DNA of 64,000 nt from positions 930,001 to 994,000 of the forward strand of contig MSED01000014.1 in the NCBI GenBank assembly GCA_002099365.1, read 5' to 3'. This DNA comes from Phialophora verrucosa. Its lineage: Eukaryota; Ascomycota; Eurotiomycetes; Chaetothyriales; Herpotrichiellaceae. The translations under genes and the position numbers were made by a program. Shown here one piece after another: positions 10,628 through 21,292 of the stretch. Position 1 is the stretch's first letter, and the number at the start of each line of letters is the position of its first letter. The notes under the pieces were generated by a model. The model had not been told where the DNA came from and did not search any database. It was given only the letters and a program-made list of their open reading frames with translations.

Positions 10628-13183
10628 ATGTCCAAGGATACAAATTGCCGCTCTCGGAACCTGATGCGAATGGCGAACAACACTTCGAATTTGGGGCTGA
10701 AGAAGCCCCGCGCCTGCGTGCCCTGCCATGAAAGAAAGGTACGCTGCGATGCGGCCGAGGTTGGTACTCCGTGCACGCGGTGTCGCCGCGCTGCGCGATC
10801 CTCTTCTTGTGTTTTGTTAAGGTGAGACTTCAGCCGCTGGAATCAATTACACTGTCCCGCTGACTCTCTTCTTCCAGCTCCTTCAAGCATTGTTATGGCG
10901 GAGGCCAAAGTTCTACAGCGCAGCCAACAAGGGCTGAATCTACCGAAAAGGAGAACCAGGATTCTCACCCTACCACCACTAACCCGGCTACGTCTCCGAG
11001 AATAAATGAGACTCAGGGGCCCAATTGGCCAGGTAATAGTCAGCTCTTGAGCATGCCCTCCGCCGTGGCCACCCGGTACAACCCTTCCGAGCTCTGTACG
11101 CTTGGAAACCAGACCTTGCCTCATATGCGCAAGAATCTCTTGCCGCCAGTGGTAGACGACCTGACCGCCGAGTCGACACCGCAGGACAGTGCAGGGAAAT
11201 CTGCTCTCGAAGACGACGCGACCCTGGAAATCTGCCGCGAGCTGACCCAGCAGAATGTCGGCGTCCCATTCCACGACGGAGTTCCCAACCTGGGTCACGG
11301 GCGCGAGGTTCTCGAGTATCACGACACCTTGAACTCCATCACAATTCTGAGCAAGGCTCTAGGCAGTCGGCAACCACGCAAGTTGGTCCGGTTGATCTTG
11401 CGAGACAGCGAACCCGCGGTCAACAACGGCCAGGATCTATATGGCCTTGATCTCGAGGACCAGGCATATCTCCGTAAAAAAGGCGCCTTCAGCCGGCCGC
11501 CGATTTCCGTCTGGTGAGATCGATCGCTAAAACGTCTAGAATCGAATCTGTGCGCTAATGGACGCAGTGAACGTCTTTTTCAACTCTTCTTCACCTGTGT
11601 GTATCCCTACACTCCTATCTTCGACCGCGTCGAATTTATGCACCAGTTCGAAGCTCGAACCTACTCCATCTTCCTCCTCCAGTGTGTGTTCGCAAACGTA
11701 GTCCCGTACGCCTCTCCCGAACTGTTAAAAGAGGCCGGATTTCCAGACCGCCGCTCAGCCCAGCGAGCATTTTTCAATCGAGCTCGTCTCCTCTATGACT
11801 TTGGAGTTGAAAGGAGACAACTGCCTCTGCTTCAGGGCTGTCTCAGTCTCAGTCTAGTGCAGTGTTCGTTTGCTAACGAGAAAGACTACCGGTTCTGGCT
11901 CTCCACAGCGATACGCATGGCGACAAACATGGGTCTGCACAGGGACAACATGTCGAGGAGCCTTGAGCCTCACGATGCCAGGCTCTTCCGCAGAATATGG
12001 TGGGTACTGTATCACAGGGACCTAACCAACGCCTTCAGTAGGCTCGATAATGTAAAACGCTCCTGTGAGAGCATCATCGACACTTCAGATTTGACGGAAG
12101 ATGATTGGGACGACGAAGTTGTCCCTGCTCGCTTCAGCCACATTCTGTCGCCAATATTAAAAGTACAAAAGTGCTTTTTGGTTGCAAGTTCTAAGCTCTC
12201 GAGAATAGGTAAGTGTGTGCCGGTAGTCCACTATTAGCCAAATGCTGAAAATCACGTCCGTAGCGGCCAGATTTTTTGATAACTTCCGGTCTCCCAATAA
12301 AGCACCCTCGCCTGATGATGTCCAGCTCCTAATGGAAGCGCTCATTCAATGGCGGACTTCCTTGCCAAGGGATCTGCAGCTCCTCTACGTTGAGGATTGG
12401 AACATCCACAACTTCTGGCCCCTGGTGCTGATGGCCCGATTCCACCACTTCGAATGCATTTTTCTTCGGAATCTGAAAGAATTCACAGACACCCTTCCTG
12501 CAGAGCTTTTGCGTCGCGGCACAGAAAGTCTGCGAGTCGCTATGTTCGAGCTCGACACCGTTCTTGACAGAATCATGCTACACGACATCGCACGATATTG
12601 TCCGCTCTATCTGTGAGTGATCATCGCTGCACATCCTGAAGTGTTGCCCTGCTGATCCAGATTTAGAAACAGCTGCGCCTCCACAGTTCTTGCACTTCAC
12701 ATAGAGGTTGCGCTCGACCCGACGGTTGACCTCCAACGACAAGTTCTGTCTCGGAAACAGATCCATACAGGACTGATCTACCTGAGAAATCTGGCCGATT
12801 CCTGGATGAGTATGCCGTGGTATCTGAGGTTGCAAGAAGCCATCCTGGAAACGAATTCGTTGCTGCTCGCCTCCAGTACAGGGGGCGGTGTTGATTCAGG
12901 CCTCCCAAATCTGTCTGCCCCTTCAGCGTTGAAGTTGGGAGCTGAGCGAGACTTCGACCACGCGCAACATAACAGTAGTACTGGAAGTTTCCCTGGCCCA
13001 AGCGACGGGATTCATGTGGGCGAGGGCCTGTATCTCGACCATCCTATCTCAGGAGCGGCGGGCTTTGATCCCTCTGTTACCTTTGAATTCAGCAACTGGG
13101 ACGACCCTTTCTTTCACAACACTGCTAATCTGCGGCCGGATGACTGGATTCAGGACACCTTCGACGGCCAGTTCTCCAGCTAA
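10628..13183 (+). CDS. Zn2Cys6 transcription factor with fungal TF domain (1)
   Basis: A 780-residue regulator. Exons: 10628-10821, 10878-11513, 11568-12208, 12264-12612 and 12661-13183, all in phase. The binuclear zinc cluster is Cys30, 33, 40, 49, 52 and 61, preceded by the basic stretch 'LKKPRAC'. The middle holds a fungal-specific TF domain: 'VYPYTPIFDRVEFMHQF', then 'FWLSTAIRMATNMGLHRDN' and 'RRIWWVLYHRDLTNAFSRL'. The C-terminus is acidic and aromatic, as in activation regions. The start is the first ATG in frame (10628); upstream there is only TTG. It is divergent from the sugar transporter and lies in the middle of the island, so it is the likely pathway-specific activator. Nuclear location is inferred from the family. 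Confidence 0.92.
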
Positions 13184-14035
13184 ATTGAAAAGACAAACGC
13201 TCCAGCCTATGCCAACGTTGGCATCGGGATCGACGCAAACGAAATTTGCGTTGTGATGCCAACATGTCGGCGTTTCTGTGGCGTCTAGTGCGGTCGTGAA
13301 TCCCGTTCTGCTCCCTCAACCAAGCCGATGCTGTAGAAATTCATGGTTCAAGGTTGCTGGTGACGGCCGGAACAGTCGGAGAGCTGTAAGGCTCGGGCGA
13401 TGAGGTGCGATGAGGTCTCCATGGCATTCAAACGTGGAAAGACGCAACCAGCATGACTTAAAAGTCTCGGTGATACATAAAGTCTGCTGTTGAGGGGAGG
13501 GAGGGGAGGGGATTAGCCCATGACACATCGCCTCATGGAGGATTTCGGCCGATCATATGTAGCAGACGATTATCTCCTGTCAGCATCGGGGCGAATGTCC
13601 CTTTACATGCCCAGGCCGCAGGGCCGGCATACAGTCGTCCAGTACTCTGGAATCTCAAGACAGGGCACCGGCCAACAACCGACGGCTGGATGCCTCCGCC
13701 TGGGCCTAGAGTTGCTTGTCAATCGGCGTCGAAGCCAACACCGACGTCGAAGCCGGCGGACGTTCTATATCGGGCATCTCGTGGACGCCCCAGATATCTT
13801 GTCGGGGCCTAAAACTGACGATCGTCTGCGTGCAGGACCGACGTAGGCGCTTCTTTGCGTTCCTACGCCCATTCAGGACAGCATCAATTCAAATGATGGG
13901 GGCCAGCCTTATCCTCAGCTTGGCGCCGTGGGCAAGGGCTGTATCCTCTATTTACTGACTTCGAGTATGGGTTGATTTGGAGCTACACTGGCTCTGTGGG
14001 ATTATTCCTCCGTGGTGTGACTCACCAGTGTCTAT
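13184..14035. other. Convergent intergenic region
   Basis: This 852-bp region holds the 3' ends of the regulator (plus) and the hydrolase (minus). Open frames on both strands have no recognisable domains. It contains a G-quadruplex-type tract, listed separately. Confidence 0.55.
13494..13511 (+). other. G-quadruplex-forming motif
   Basis: Four runs of three or four G are separated by single A residues (GGGG A GGG A GGGG A GGGG), which fits the canonical G3+ with loops of 1-7. It lies about 310 bp past the stop of the Zn2Cys6 gene in the convergent region, where it could affect transcript end formation. Function is inference. Confidence 0.7.
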
Positions 14036-14908
14036 CTAAGCGACGTCCTTCCCAATCGACCTAATGAATTTCAGCAATGCTTGCTGACATTCTTCGGCCT
14101 TGTCAACATAAATCTCGTGCCCTCTGCCGTCCACCTCTACCAGCGTGCTCCCTTTCATCAACCTCTGCTGTTCCTTCTGGTCCTCGATGCTTGTGTTGCG
14201 ACTGCGTGTGGGCGCCAGAATTAGGACCGGAAGATCCGCATGCTCAATGTCTTTGTAGAAGGGCCGGATCTCCAACGTGCTTAAAAAGCGAGCATACCGC
14301 GCAAAGCCTTCGCCGGTGCTGATCGAGATCTGCTCACTCCACCATGTGTTATAGGCGGCATCATCTTGCCCGATACCCCCTGGCATCTTCGAGAGGGTCT
14401 CCATGTACGCTTTGGAGCCTAACTGACGACATGCCGTCTCCCAATTCGGAAATCCGACTGCCCACTCAGTCTGTGCCGACTGTGGGAGATGGGTGGGTGT
14501 GGCGCATGTCGTCAAGCTGAGGCATCTCTGCGGAAACCGGGCGGCGAAGGCCACGGCGACCATGCCTCCGGTGGACTCGCCCAGGAAGTGGACTTTTCCT
14601 AGGCGCAGCTGATCAAGTGTGTCCGCAATCTCCCCTAATACCATCTCCAGCGAGTAGTTGTAGTCAGGTCCTGGGCAGCTGGAGTATCCGTGACCGCGAA
14701 GGTCCCGCCGGACTACTCGATAGTGCCGCGCCAGGGCCGGGATCCAGTGATACCAGAACCCATGATGCCGACCGAACCCGGGCTGAATGAAGATGGTCTC
14801 TGGCTCCTTCCACGGATCCGTGAAGTCGTCGATGACAACATGGCTTTTTTGCCCATTCGGGTGAGTGATTAAGAAGCCGGGCATATTTGTGTATTTGCGG
14901 AAGGCCAT
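14036..14908 (-). CDS. Alpha/beta hydrolase (enol-lactonase/esterase-like)
   Basis: A 290-residue single-exon alpha/beta-hydrolase. Seen in order: oxyanion region 'IFIQPGFGRHHGFWYHW', 'RRDLRGHGYS' (strand 4 and the following turn, typical of 3-oxoadipate enol-lactonase and epoxide-hydrolase relatives), nucleophile elbow 'GESTGG' (Ser112), and the catalytic His in 'GRGHEIYV' about 25 residues from the C-terminus. The acid is probably in the loop after 'LPVLILAPTRS', where the usual Asp is not obvious. No signal peptide, so intracellular. It is head to head with the second metallo-lactamase (650 bp apart), which suggests co-regulation of two different lactone/ester hydrolases. Confidence 0.85.
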   Translation of the reverse strand: MAFRKYTNMPGFLITHPNGQKSHVVIDDFTDPWKEPETIFIQPGFGRHHGFWYHWIPALARHYRVVRRDLRGHGYSSCPGPDYNYSLEMVLGEIADTLDQLRLGKVHFLGESTGGMVAVAFAARFPQRCLSLTTCATPTHLPQSAQTEWAVGFPNWETACRQLGSKAYMETLSKMPGGIGQDDAAYNTWWSEQISISTGEGFARYARFLSTLEIRPFYKDIEHADLPVLILAPTRSRNTSIEDQKEQQRLMKGSTLVEVDGRGHEIYVDKAEECQQALLKFIRSIGKDVA

Positions 14909-15558
14909 CTTTGGCGGCGGAACAAGGACGCGGATTCGAGCCTGGCGAGGTGTTGATGCAATGCTCGTTCAAGAGCTTGTGTTGAAAGGCGAAGAAACGT
15001 TAGAGATTCAGCCGACTCATAGTTGAATCCCGCCCACAGGTAGCTTTCTCTAGGATCCAGAAGTAGGGCCAAGCCCAAGCGTGAGTGCCGAGCTGCCTTC
15101 TGTCGGTACCGATCAGCCCAGAGAACCAACCGAAAAGCCGAGGCGGGATGCTCAGTGTTGCGGGGGAGTGCTTCGGCGTTGTGTATTCTTGCGTTGGGAC
15201 CAAGCAATCTGCAACTGTTGCTCTTGGAGCTATGAGGCGACACTAGGCTCTCCCCTTCATCAGGCTGCAATGTTTGTTATAGTGCACAAAGTGTTTGGAA
15301 CCCGACCAAAGCCATTCCAGGTGGCAACGACCGGCCCACTAGCCACGAGAGCGTGGTCCGGGGCCCGAGAGATTGACTACAAATGAATCTTTTCTACTGG
15401 ATCCCGCGGGCTCACCGTAATGGGGGAGCACCAGAGTAGGCAAAAATAGGGTGCCCTGCATTTGTGTCTTTCTTCATTGAACGAGAAGCCTGGTGTTTTT
15501 ATTCCCCCCAACGAGCTCGCAACCGACGCATCAAATCTTCACTGGATCATACGCTCTA
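14909..15558. promoter_or_regulatory. Divergent promoter: hydrolase / metallo-lactamase
   Basis: This 650-bp gap lies between two divergent hydrolase genes and presumably contains both promoters. No coding sequence and no convincing palindromic regulator site was found beyond short CGGTACCG at about 15104. Confidence 0.55.
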
Positions 15559-16716
15559 ATGGCCGCGAGTAACTACAAAATTGATGTCCCCCATTCTTCG
15601 GCGACCGTGGGAGTCTATATCATAGACACCACGACTCGGCTGGGAAACTGCTCAGGCTCCACGGTATTGGACCCTGTGCCTCCCGGATTCGAAAAGTTCG
15701 AGATCCCCAGCTACAGCTTCCTGATCCAGCATGATCGCTCAGGCTTGTGCATGTTATACGATCTTGGTCTTCGCAAGAACTGGAAAACTCATATGAATCC
15801 CCACATATTGGAGGATATCGCGCCTCTCAACATGACGGTGTCTTGCGAGAAAGACGTGGCCGACATCTTGATCGAGAACGACATCTCTCCCGGTGACGTC
15901 GACGCGGTGGTCTTCAGCCACCACCACTGGGACCATGTTGGTGACACCACACGATTCCCCAAGACCACGCGGATTGTGGTAGGGCCAGGGTACAAAGGGA
16001 AGTACCTTCCGGGCTGGCCGGTGGACCCTAAGGCCGCAGACACCATGTCCGATCTCCACGAAGGGCGCGAAACCATCGAGTTGGACTTTGACACGGCCAA
16101 CGCAAGGGTGTTGGAGATTGCAGGATTTCAAGCATACGACTGGTATGGAGACGGGAGTTTCTACATACTGAACACTCCTGGGCACACCATTGGTCATGTA
16201 TCGGGGTTAGCGCGGACGACCGTGGATGCCGCCACGGGGACATCGACGTACTGCTTCCTTGCCGGGGATCTTGCGCACCACTGCGCACTCTTCAGGCCGA
16301 CGGAGCAATATCCCCTCCCCCATCAGATATCGCCCAGCCCCTACGACACTTCACTTACACCCCACAGCGGGTGTATCGGATCCCAGTCATTCCTCCGCCT
16401 CCATCGGTGCTGGCATGAAGGCGAGGGTGAGTTCGAGGCTCGCACGCAACCATTTTGTAAGGTCCCGCAGGACAATAACGTCGTTGATTACAACCCCGTA
16501 GAAACGCAGCAGAGCATTGACAAGCTAGCTCGCTTTGACAGCGACGAAAATGTGCTGACGTTGCACGCTCACGATGCGACACTGCTCAACGTAGTCGACT
16601 TTTTCCCGAATCCTATCAATGACTGGAAGGCAAAACGCTGGGGAAAGTCGACTCATTGGAGGTTCTTGGGCGCAATGAACACCAGCACCTCTCATATTGC
16701 TGACCTTCAGTGCTAA
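15559..16716 (+). CDS. Metallo-beta-lactamase-fold hydrolase, lactonase type (copy 2)
   Basis: A 385-residue single-exon paralogue of the protein at 5985-7085, alignable along the whole length: 'MAASNYKIDVPHSSATVG' against 'MTAPKPKVAIPPSSGTVD', the same 'SHHHWDH' zinc motif, the same 'GPGYKxKYLPGWPxDPK' block and the same C-terminal 'GWGKSTHW'-like ending. The alignment fixes the start at the ATG at 15559; no earlier ATG is needed. The stretch after the 'GDLAHH' ligand (about residues 250-310) has diverged much more than the rest. The C-terminus is extended by about 15 residues. Two copies about 8.5 kb apart in opposite orientation frame the transporter, regulator and hydrolase, which suggests an old duplication within the island and possibly two substrates. 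Confidence 0.85.
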   Translation: MAASNYKIDVPHSSATVGVYIIDTTTRLGNCSGSTVLDPVPPGFEKFEIPSYSFLIQHDRSGLCMLYDLGLRKNWKTHMNPHILEDIAPLNMTVSCEKDVADILIENDISPGDVDAVVFSHHHWDHVGDTTRFPKTTRIVVGPGYKGKYLPGWPVDPKAADTMSDLHEGRETIELDFDTANARVLEIAGFQAYDWYGDGSFYILNTPGHTIGHVSGLARTTVDAATGTSTYCFLAGDLAHHCALFRPTEQYPLPHQISPSPYDTSLTPHSGCIGSQSFLRLHRCWHEGEGEFEARTQPFCKVPQDNNVVDYNPVETQQSIDKLARFDSDENVLTLHAHDATLLNVVDFFPNPINDWKAKRWGKSTHWRFLGAMNTSTSHIADLQC

Positions 16717-17251
16717 TTACCGGAACGATGGCGCCCACCCTCCTGAACGTAAACCAGATACGAGAAGCTCCTCAGTTGCTGGGACTTCTGGCCCAGGAGT
16801 AAAGTAATGAAGCTGGCTGAATGCGAAGATTTCTGCCTCCCACTTGCTCACGTACTGCGCTGACTACTCCTGGTGCTGATGGGAGCAAGGTTTCGTGTGA
16901 TAAATTAGAGTATATAGTTCACTTCAATAGTCCAAGACACTAGAGCAAAGGGAGATCCCGGTCAGACCATATACTACCTTCGAGCGGTTATTAGCGCCAT
17001 ATGTCGACCTACAGGTTTTATATCCCTTATTGTTCAATAAGACTCTCCGAGAGCTATGGGGAGATGTATAGTGAACAACGAGATACGTTGCATATTTAAA
17101 TGACAATACTAGTTACCATATAAAGTTGAAGCGTAATGTTGAATTAAAGGAAGAGGGCGACTACAAGAGAGGTTTAAAATTTGGTGGGGTGGCGGTGACT
17201 CTTGTCCGGGTACTGTACATATACACACACACCATTACCACCACCACCACA
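16717..17251. other. Intergenic, no gene seen
   Basis: This 535-bp stretch contains the 3' end of the second metallo-lactamase and the promoter of the SDR gene. A CA/CCA-rich run (about 17223-17250) directly precedes the SDR start and looks like 5' UTR. Confidence 0.55.
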
Positions 17252-18063
17252 ATGCCCGCCAAATACCTTTCCAAACTGCAGAACAAATCCGTCCTCCTGG
17301 TCGGTGGGTCTTCCGGCATAGGCTACGGCATCGCCGAAGGGGCTCTAGAGTTCGGCGCCACCGTGGTCATTGCGTCGCGCTCCGCGGACAAGGTCGACGC
17401 CGCGGTCGAGAAGCTGAAATCCACGTATCCCGAACACGCGGACAAGATCCGAGGCCACCCTGTCGACCTGAATGCTAATACTCACCAAGCAAACACCGAG
17501 GAACAACTGGTCAAGCTCTTCGACTTCGCCACGAACAACGGCGCCCAGCCGCTGGATCATGTGGTCGAAACGGCCGGCGACCTGGAAATCCGCGGCAAAT
17601 TGACGCTCCAGACGGTTGGGCCGGAGCTCATGGCCCAGGCGACCTCGGTGCGCCTTGTGGGTGTGCTGCTCCTTGCCAAGGTCGCGGCCCGGTACATCAA
17701 GAAGGAGTATACCAGCTCGTTGACGCTGACCAGTGGCGCGATGGTGTATCGGCTGCGGCCGGGCGTTTCGGCCTTTGTGGGCGCGGGGTGGGAAGGAGTC
17801 CTTGACAAAGGCATTGGCGCTGGATATGGCGCCCTTGAGGGTGAATCTGGTGAGTCCCGGTGCGATTGAGACCGAGCTGCTGTACGGTGTTCTTCCGGGT
17901 GGGGGGTCGAGGGCATCTCTTCGGGAGGCGTACGCCAAGACGAGTATTTTGGGGAGGATTGGTGATGTCGAGGATGTCGTCGAGGCGTATTTAGCGCTGA
18001 TGAGGAATGGATTTCAAAACCGGAAGTACGGTGCATGTTGAGGGTAGGTATTTTCTGTCGTAA
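17252..18063 (+). pseudogene. Short-chain dehydrogenase with two single-base frameshifts
   Basis: An SDR of about 270 residues. The Rossmann motif is 'LLVGGSSGIGYGIAEGA' near residue 14; the family is the fungal branch lacking the classical YxxxK and carrying 'TLTSGAMVYR' then 'LVSPGAIETELL'. The first frame ends wrongly after 'FVGAG'; the next block ('KESLTKALALDMAPLRVNL') is in the +1 frame, implying one extra base near 17790. Near 18018 an extra A in the run 'caaaacc' shifts the frame again; the continuation 'TGSTVHVEG' to the stop at 18061-18063 is the canonical SDR end. Either the gene is recently inactivated or the assembly has two indels. Base composition and codons look otherwise normal, which favours a very recent event or sequence error. 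Confidence 0.75.
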
Positions 18064-18194
18064 AATCGCGGTGCATGCGAAGGTATGGCGAAGCTGGAGC
18101 TGCCGGGGCGACAAAGCTATCTCGTTCAAATAACATAGTGTTCTACGCCGAATGACCTGCTAGTCGGTACCGTCTCATATCCGAGTCGTTTTCA

Positions 18195-20846
18195 TCACAG
18201 CATCAAGCCCCAGTCCCAGTCTTGCACGCCTGTTCCTATTTGTGTGCCGTCACTGTTGGTGAAACCACCTGACATGCCGGCATCGCTTCCAGATCCCATA
18301 TGTCCCATTCCAGCCATAGCAGCATTGCTCAAACGGTCAACATAGATATCGTAGCCCTCGATGGCGGTGTCGATCTCGGTCTTCCATGAATTCCCGCCTG
18401 CGTCGCTAGTATCGGGATTTTGGAATGAGAATGGGTTCCCATAGCTGGTATCCGCCGGGAAGGCGTTCCATGGTGAAGGCTCTTGCTTGACTTGGGACTG
18501 GGATTGGGTTCGGGTTTTCAAGTTGAGGCTTTCGCCACAGAGGCGGTGAATTATGTCACGACATTTGGGAGCGCTTGGATTGAGGTTGTTCATGGCATTA
18601 ATGATGCTCAGGGCTGTGAGAATGGAATCGCGCCATAATGCTGCGTCGGAGTGTGTCGGGTTGCGTCGTAAACAGTGGATTGGGATTAAAGCCGCCTGAA
18701 GAAGGAAGTATCTGGAAGAGGGTCAGGATGGAATGGCCAATATGAAAACTCGCGATGGGGTGGAGCAGGGTCAGGACGACAGCTGAAAAGCAGAGAGCAC
18801 TTACAGAACGTACCAAGCAGCGAGCCTGGTGTGGGTGGCGGAGGACCAGAAGTCAAAAATGGCAGAGATACATTCCTCGGCAGCCTTCAGACAGCGCTTG
18901 GTCGCAATACTTTCAGCGGATTGGGCCTGCCATGGTGACACAGGAGAGTTTGCTGTGGCATCGAGTCTGTCTTGCGCCCATCGAATCAGGAACGGTCGAT
19001 ACATAATAATTCGCATGATTCGAAAGCGCCAGCGGCTGATTGCATGTCCGAGGAGGTACTCATGGGGGAGAGGCAGGTTGTCGTCGCGAAAGTAAGGTGG
19101 CAAACTCTTCAGCCAGCCGTCGATGAATTCGTCATCCAGAGCGATCAGCTCTGTGGCGGAGGGAATCGGGTTGGATATGAGCCGGTTGTAGATCCTGATG
19201 GTATGGAGGTGGTAGGATGATTGTGTTCGGACATATGTGTAGATCGTGGCTTCGTTGACCTCTGCAGGGAGCGAGGTGGCATTGACCGGGAGATCCTGTG
19301 CATCAATAGGTGAGTACCCTGCATAATGAGGTGGAAACAGCTACCAGAGGTCGGTCACTCACCTTTTCGTGTATATTCGATGGGAATGGAATATCCACGC
19401 CTACTTGAGGCCAGTTCAGAGGCCTCCCGTACGTGACTGTGGCGCCAACATCCAGTACGCATAAAGACCACCAGACTCTCCTGCGTATCTCCTTCTTGAA
19501 AGGCGCGGTCTGCCAGCCGCGGAACTCCTTGTGAAGTCCCAGAGATATGGCAAGCCGGAGAGCAATGCCGCCGTAGTTGTAACCGCTATTTGGTCTGTTT
19601 CTCTTCTGCAGATAGTTTGCTGCCATGGCAAACGCCTGAACCAGAGTTATACTGCCCGTCTCGAGGGAGTCGATCGACAGGTTTGCCTTCACTGCGTTGA
19701 AGAGGGTGGCATGTGTCTCGTCGGAGCATGGGCTAGACACAAACGAACCAAGTGCTGCGACAAGGTTGGCTAATGTATGCCACGTGCTTCTGCTTATCCT
19801 GCCACTCAGCCTCGCATACTGTTCGCGGAAAGAGGACTCGTGAAGGATCGGAAAGGTCGGGTGGTACAATGCGAAATAGGCGTCGACAAGTGTGTCGACC
19901 ATTGCTCGGGTGAGCATAGGCTGTGCGCGCAGCCAGGTTGACGCGGACGGATACTCGCTAGACCTTTGATTAAATAACTGGTCCAGAGTCTGGCGTCGCT
20001 CACTCGAGGCATCGGACGTCGTCTCTCCAGCTCCCGCTCCCATCCAGATGAGCCGTAGAAGGGCGGATCCCGAGACTGACCCGAGAAAGCCGGCATTCGA
20101 GTCGTTCGCCGTCAACGTCGCCATGCCGTCGGTGATCCTGGGGATTTCGGCATCCACGCCGCCTCCAGAGGTCGTATTAACTCCTCCGGGATCTGCAACA
20201 TTCCAGGAAGTCTCCCGCTCGTCCCATTCAAAGTCGTCGTCAGCAGCAGGAGGATTTTCAAGCGGTTGAGCATCGTCCACCAAATTAGACCTAGATGCCG
20301 TCGGGGACTCCAGATAACCCACATCAATTGGTTGATCTTGGCCCGCACCAGTGGCTGAGAACGATTGAGTCCGCTGTTGCAGACCCGAAGCGGTCCCTGC
20401 GGTGGGCGACGCAGAAGTTTGCTCGAACGGATGATCCGAGGAGGCTACATGGGAAGATGGGTTGCTCGAATCCCCTCCAAAGCTAGGCTGAAAGTTCCCT
20501 CCATTGGTGATGCCATGGGCTAGCATTTGCGACAGCTGGGCATCGGTGAAGACGGCCCTCAACAGAGCCTCTGCTTTTTCCAGACGCTCCTCGACTTCTG
20601 TTAAGTGCCTATGTAAGTATTTAGTCCCGCGTTGCTTGAAGGAGCCCCCATAGACGGGCCGGAGAGCACCAACTTTCGCGTCAAGGATGACCTGCTGTGC
20701 TTGTCATACAGGCAATGGCGATTGTATCGCTGGCAGACTGAGCAGACCGGCATGCGCCCGTCGCATTTGCCTTTCCTCCGGCGGCATTCGCGACATGATT
20801 GGCCTGCATTGGAGGAAGCGTGATCGGGCTTCGAAGGGTCGGCCAT
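18195..20846 (-). CDS. Zn2Cys6 transcription factor with fungal TF domain (2)
   Basis: An 808-residue regulator. Exons (plus coordinates, 5' to 3'): 20674-20846, 19363-20608, 18805-19295 and 18195-18711. The cluster is Cys18, 21, 28, 35, 38 and 45 (CX2CX6CX6CX2CX6C). After intron 1 (65 nt, donor GTTGGT) the linker reads 'HLTEVEERLEKAEALLR', a coiled-coil dimerisation helix. The fungal TF domain includes 'YFALYHPTFPILHESSF', 'LRLAISLGLHKEF' and 'RRRVWWSLCVLDVG'; the last intron (93 nt) joins 'LAAWYV' to 'LYFLLQAALIP'. The C-terminus is Gly/Asn-rich. It is tail to tail with the frameshifted SDR. It may regulate the nearby MDR enzyme or the island as a whole. Confidence 0.92.
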
Positions 20847-21292
20847 GGTTGAGGGCTCTAGCGCGTCATATCATGCATGCGCACGATGATGCTTCAAGAC
20901 TCGGGGATAAAACGAGGGTAAACGATCAAAGTGCGTTGCGTGAGGCCAAGGAGGCCTGGTCGTTGGTAGAAGCGTTGAAGTCTCGTGCCGTGGGGCGTGC
21001 CTGATAAGCCCCGCAGCCGCCACGGAGCGGTTTCTGTTAGCTAAGCCCAAGCAATTTTAGCAGGGATGCGCTCGCTTCCGCCGCCGTTTAGAGGCCCCGA
21101 GGCGCACTCTAGCGGCTTCAGCCGGGCCTATCAATGAAGCCAAGCCTGCTACCTGGAAAAGTTGAAAGGAAATGATGCAACTGCTTGGTGTTCGGCTGTG
21201 AAAGACATATGAGGCCGATTCAAGAGCCGGGTGGTTCAAGATGGAAATGTACAGCAGAACTACGGCACTTCAAGTACAAGTCTCAGTGCACT
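20847..21292. other. Intergenic, no gene seen
   Basis: This 446-bp stretch holds the promoter of the minus-strand Zn2Cys6 gene and the 3' end of the minus-strand oxidoreductase. No domain is recognised on either strand. Confidence 0.55.

Noticed and set aside
18783..18804. A 22-nt GT...CAG intron in the second Zn2Cys6 gene
   Set aside because: Too short and breaks the frame; a 93-nt intron to the acceptor at 18712-18713 gives the canonical TF-domain sequence.
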